From positions 124,001 through 188,000 of the forward strand of contig NZ_QMDW01000002.1 of assembly GCF_003605635.1 (NCBI RefSeq): a stretch of DNA of 64,000 bases, written 5' to 3'. This stretch comes from Halonotius pteroides (GTDB lineage: Archaea; Halobacteriota; Halobacteria; Halobacteriales; Haloferacaceae). The translations under genes were made by a program, and so were the position numbers. Positions 63,161-64,000 of the stretch are shown in pieces. The notes beneath the pieces were generated by a model, which made no database searches, was not told the origin of the DNA, and saw only the letters and a list, made by a program, of their open reading frames with translations. Numbering within the stretch: position 1 is the stretch's first letter; the number at the start of each line of letters is the position of its first letter.

Positions 63161-64000
63161 TGAGTGACGCACACCGCAAGGCCTTCGTGGCTGAAAGCGA
63201 GGAAGGTATCACCGAGCTGAACAACGCACTGCTGGATCTGGAGTCCGATCCCGACGACGACGATGCGATGGACTCGATCTTCCGGATCGCCCACACGCTG
63301 AAGGGGAATGCCTCAGCGATGGGGTATGAGTCGGTCAGTGAGCTGGCCCACGAGATGGAGGATCTGCTGGACGAAGTCCGAGAGGGCGACATCGACGTTG
63401 ACATCGAGCTGATGGATCTGCTTTTCGACTCCGTCGACTATCTCGATGCGATGGTGAGCGATATCGCCGAGGACGGCGAAACGGATATCGACGCCAGCGG
63501 GGTTGAGGCCGATCTCAGAGAGAAGATGGAGACCGGCAGCGTCGGCGACAATGATGAGGAAAGCGATGACGAAGCGACAGCAGCCGACGACACAGCCGAT
63601 GAGTCCGACGACATGGCCAGCGACGAGGCGGCCACGGAGTCGGCCAACGAGACGGTCGACGACGCCGATAGCGACACCGCCGAGGCAGTCGACGACGAAA
63701 CAGACCCCGAGGCCACGGCCGATGACCCAGCGGACGATCCCGATGGCGACGAGACGGAAGCGATCGCTATCGATGACCTCCCGGATGAGATCGCCGACGC
63801 CAGACTAGAGACGAGCGAGGCGGTGTATCGGGCGGAGATCGGGCTCGGTGACACCGAGATGCCGGGCGTCGAAGCCATCTTCATCATGCAGGAGATCGAG
63901 GAGGGCTACGACCGGATCGGCACCGACCCGGAGCAGGACATGATCGAGGACGGCGACTTCGATGAGACGTTTGACGTCTTCGTCGTCGATATCTCGGCCA
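63160..64000 (+). CDS. cheA: Chemotaxis histidine kinase CheA, N-terminal part (truncated by window)
   Basis: About 280 residues are visible. The HPt domain spans residues 1-110, with the phosphorylated His in IFRIAHTLKGNASAMGY near residue 50. An acidic Asp/Glu/Ala-rich linker of some 90 residues follows. A P2-type regulator-binding domain then begins at YRAEIGLGDTEMPGVEAI and continues beyond the window. Its ATG overlaps the cheB stop, so cheB and cheA are coupled. Confidence 0.95.
   Translation, partial: MSDAHRKAFVAESEEGITELNNALLDLESDPDDDDAMDSIFRIAHTLKGNASAMGYESVSELAHEMEDLLDEVREGDIDVDIELMDLLFDSVDYLDAMVSDIAEDGETDIDASGVEADLREKMETGSVGDNDEESDDEATAADDTADESDDMASDEAATESANETVDDADSDTAEAVDDETDPEATADDPADDPDGDETEAIAIDDLPDEIADARLETSEAVYRAEIGLGDTEMPGVEAIFIMQEIEEGYDRIGTDPEQDMIEDGDFDETFDVFVVDISA

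Overview
The window is chromosomal DNA from a halophilic archaeon (class Halobacteria). The proteins are strongly acidic. Many genes have an AT-rich TATA element about 25-30 bases before the start codon and little or no leader, and GTG starts are common. Families diagnostic of archaea or haloarchaea are present: DP2 of DNA polymerase D, Hel308, KEOPS Cgi121, PurO, LysW-dependent arginine synthesis and several haloarchaea-only small proteins. The sequence alone does not fix genus; family Halorubraceae is a guess. The window is mostly ordinary core genome with small accessory patches.

Layout. 0-8 kb: the tail of an ABC1/AarF kinase-like gene, a UPF0175-PIN toxin-antitoxin pair, an SDR-type reductase, small haloarchaeal proteins, a PHP phosphoesterase, hemB and a SufU-like scaffold. 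8-14 kb: a PAS histidine kinase with a metal-regulator-like box at its start codon, a decayed 2'-5' RNA ligase (thpR), uvsE, a PiT phosphate transporter with a UspA protein, and purO. 14.7-19.7 kb: tRNA-Gln(CTG), the cgi121-hel308 operon, a class V aminotransferase and a RelE/ParE module. 19.8-26 kb: a three-cysteine ferredoxin, metX flanked by two O-acetylhomoserine sulfhydrylase paralogues, and a 7TM-type histidine kinase. 26-31.8 kb: a bacterial-type NAD+ DNA ligase, a winged-helix/PIN pair with a palindromic operator, and an XPD/DinG-like helicase. 31.8-41 kb: a complete LysW-type arginine set in two transcription units (argG-argH and lysW-argX-argC-argB-argD-argE-argF). 41-45 kb: a polyprenol-kinase-like protein, glyS and a CBS-domain protein. 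45-46.9 kb: a patch of unknown genes with an imperfect repeat. 47-52.6 kb: polC carrying a 508-residue intein, overlapped by a PPC-domain gene. 52.7-56 kb: an amphi-Trp protein, an enolase-superfamily protein and a TauE/SafE permease. 56-59.5 kb: a divergent pair controlled by three DtxR/IdeR-type boxes. 59.5-64 kb: a NifU-domain protein, DUF5783, a P-loop protein, cheW, and cheB-cheA, with cheA running off the end.

The most interesting signal links two distant loci. A Tat lipoprotein with five His/Glu-rich repeats and a C-terminal blue-copper domain (57.0-59.4 kb) diverges from an unknown gene (55.9-56.9 kb); between them lie three TTAGG-N4-CCTAA-like boxes. The same box sits directly on the start codon of the histidine kinase at 8.8 kb. 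The N-terminal domain of that kinase resembles the middle domain of the unknown gene at 55.9 kb (pattern FxTLAxEGYxxAxTAxxDxY). I infer a metal-responsive, probably iron-responsive, regulon that joins a sensor kinase, a related soluble protein and a surface copper/His-Glu-rich protein.
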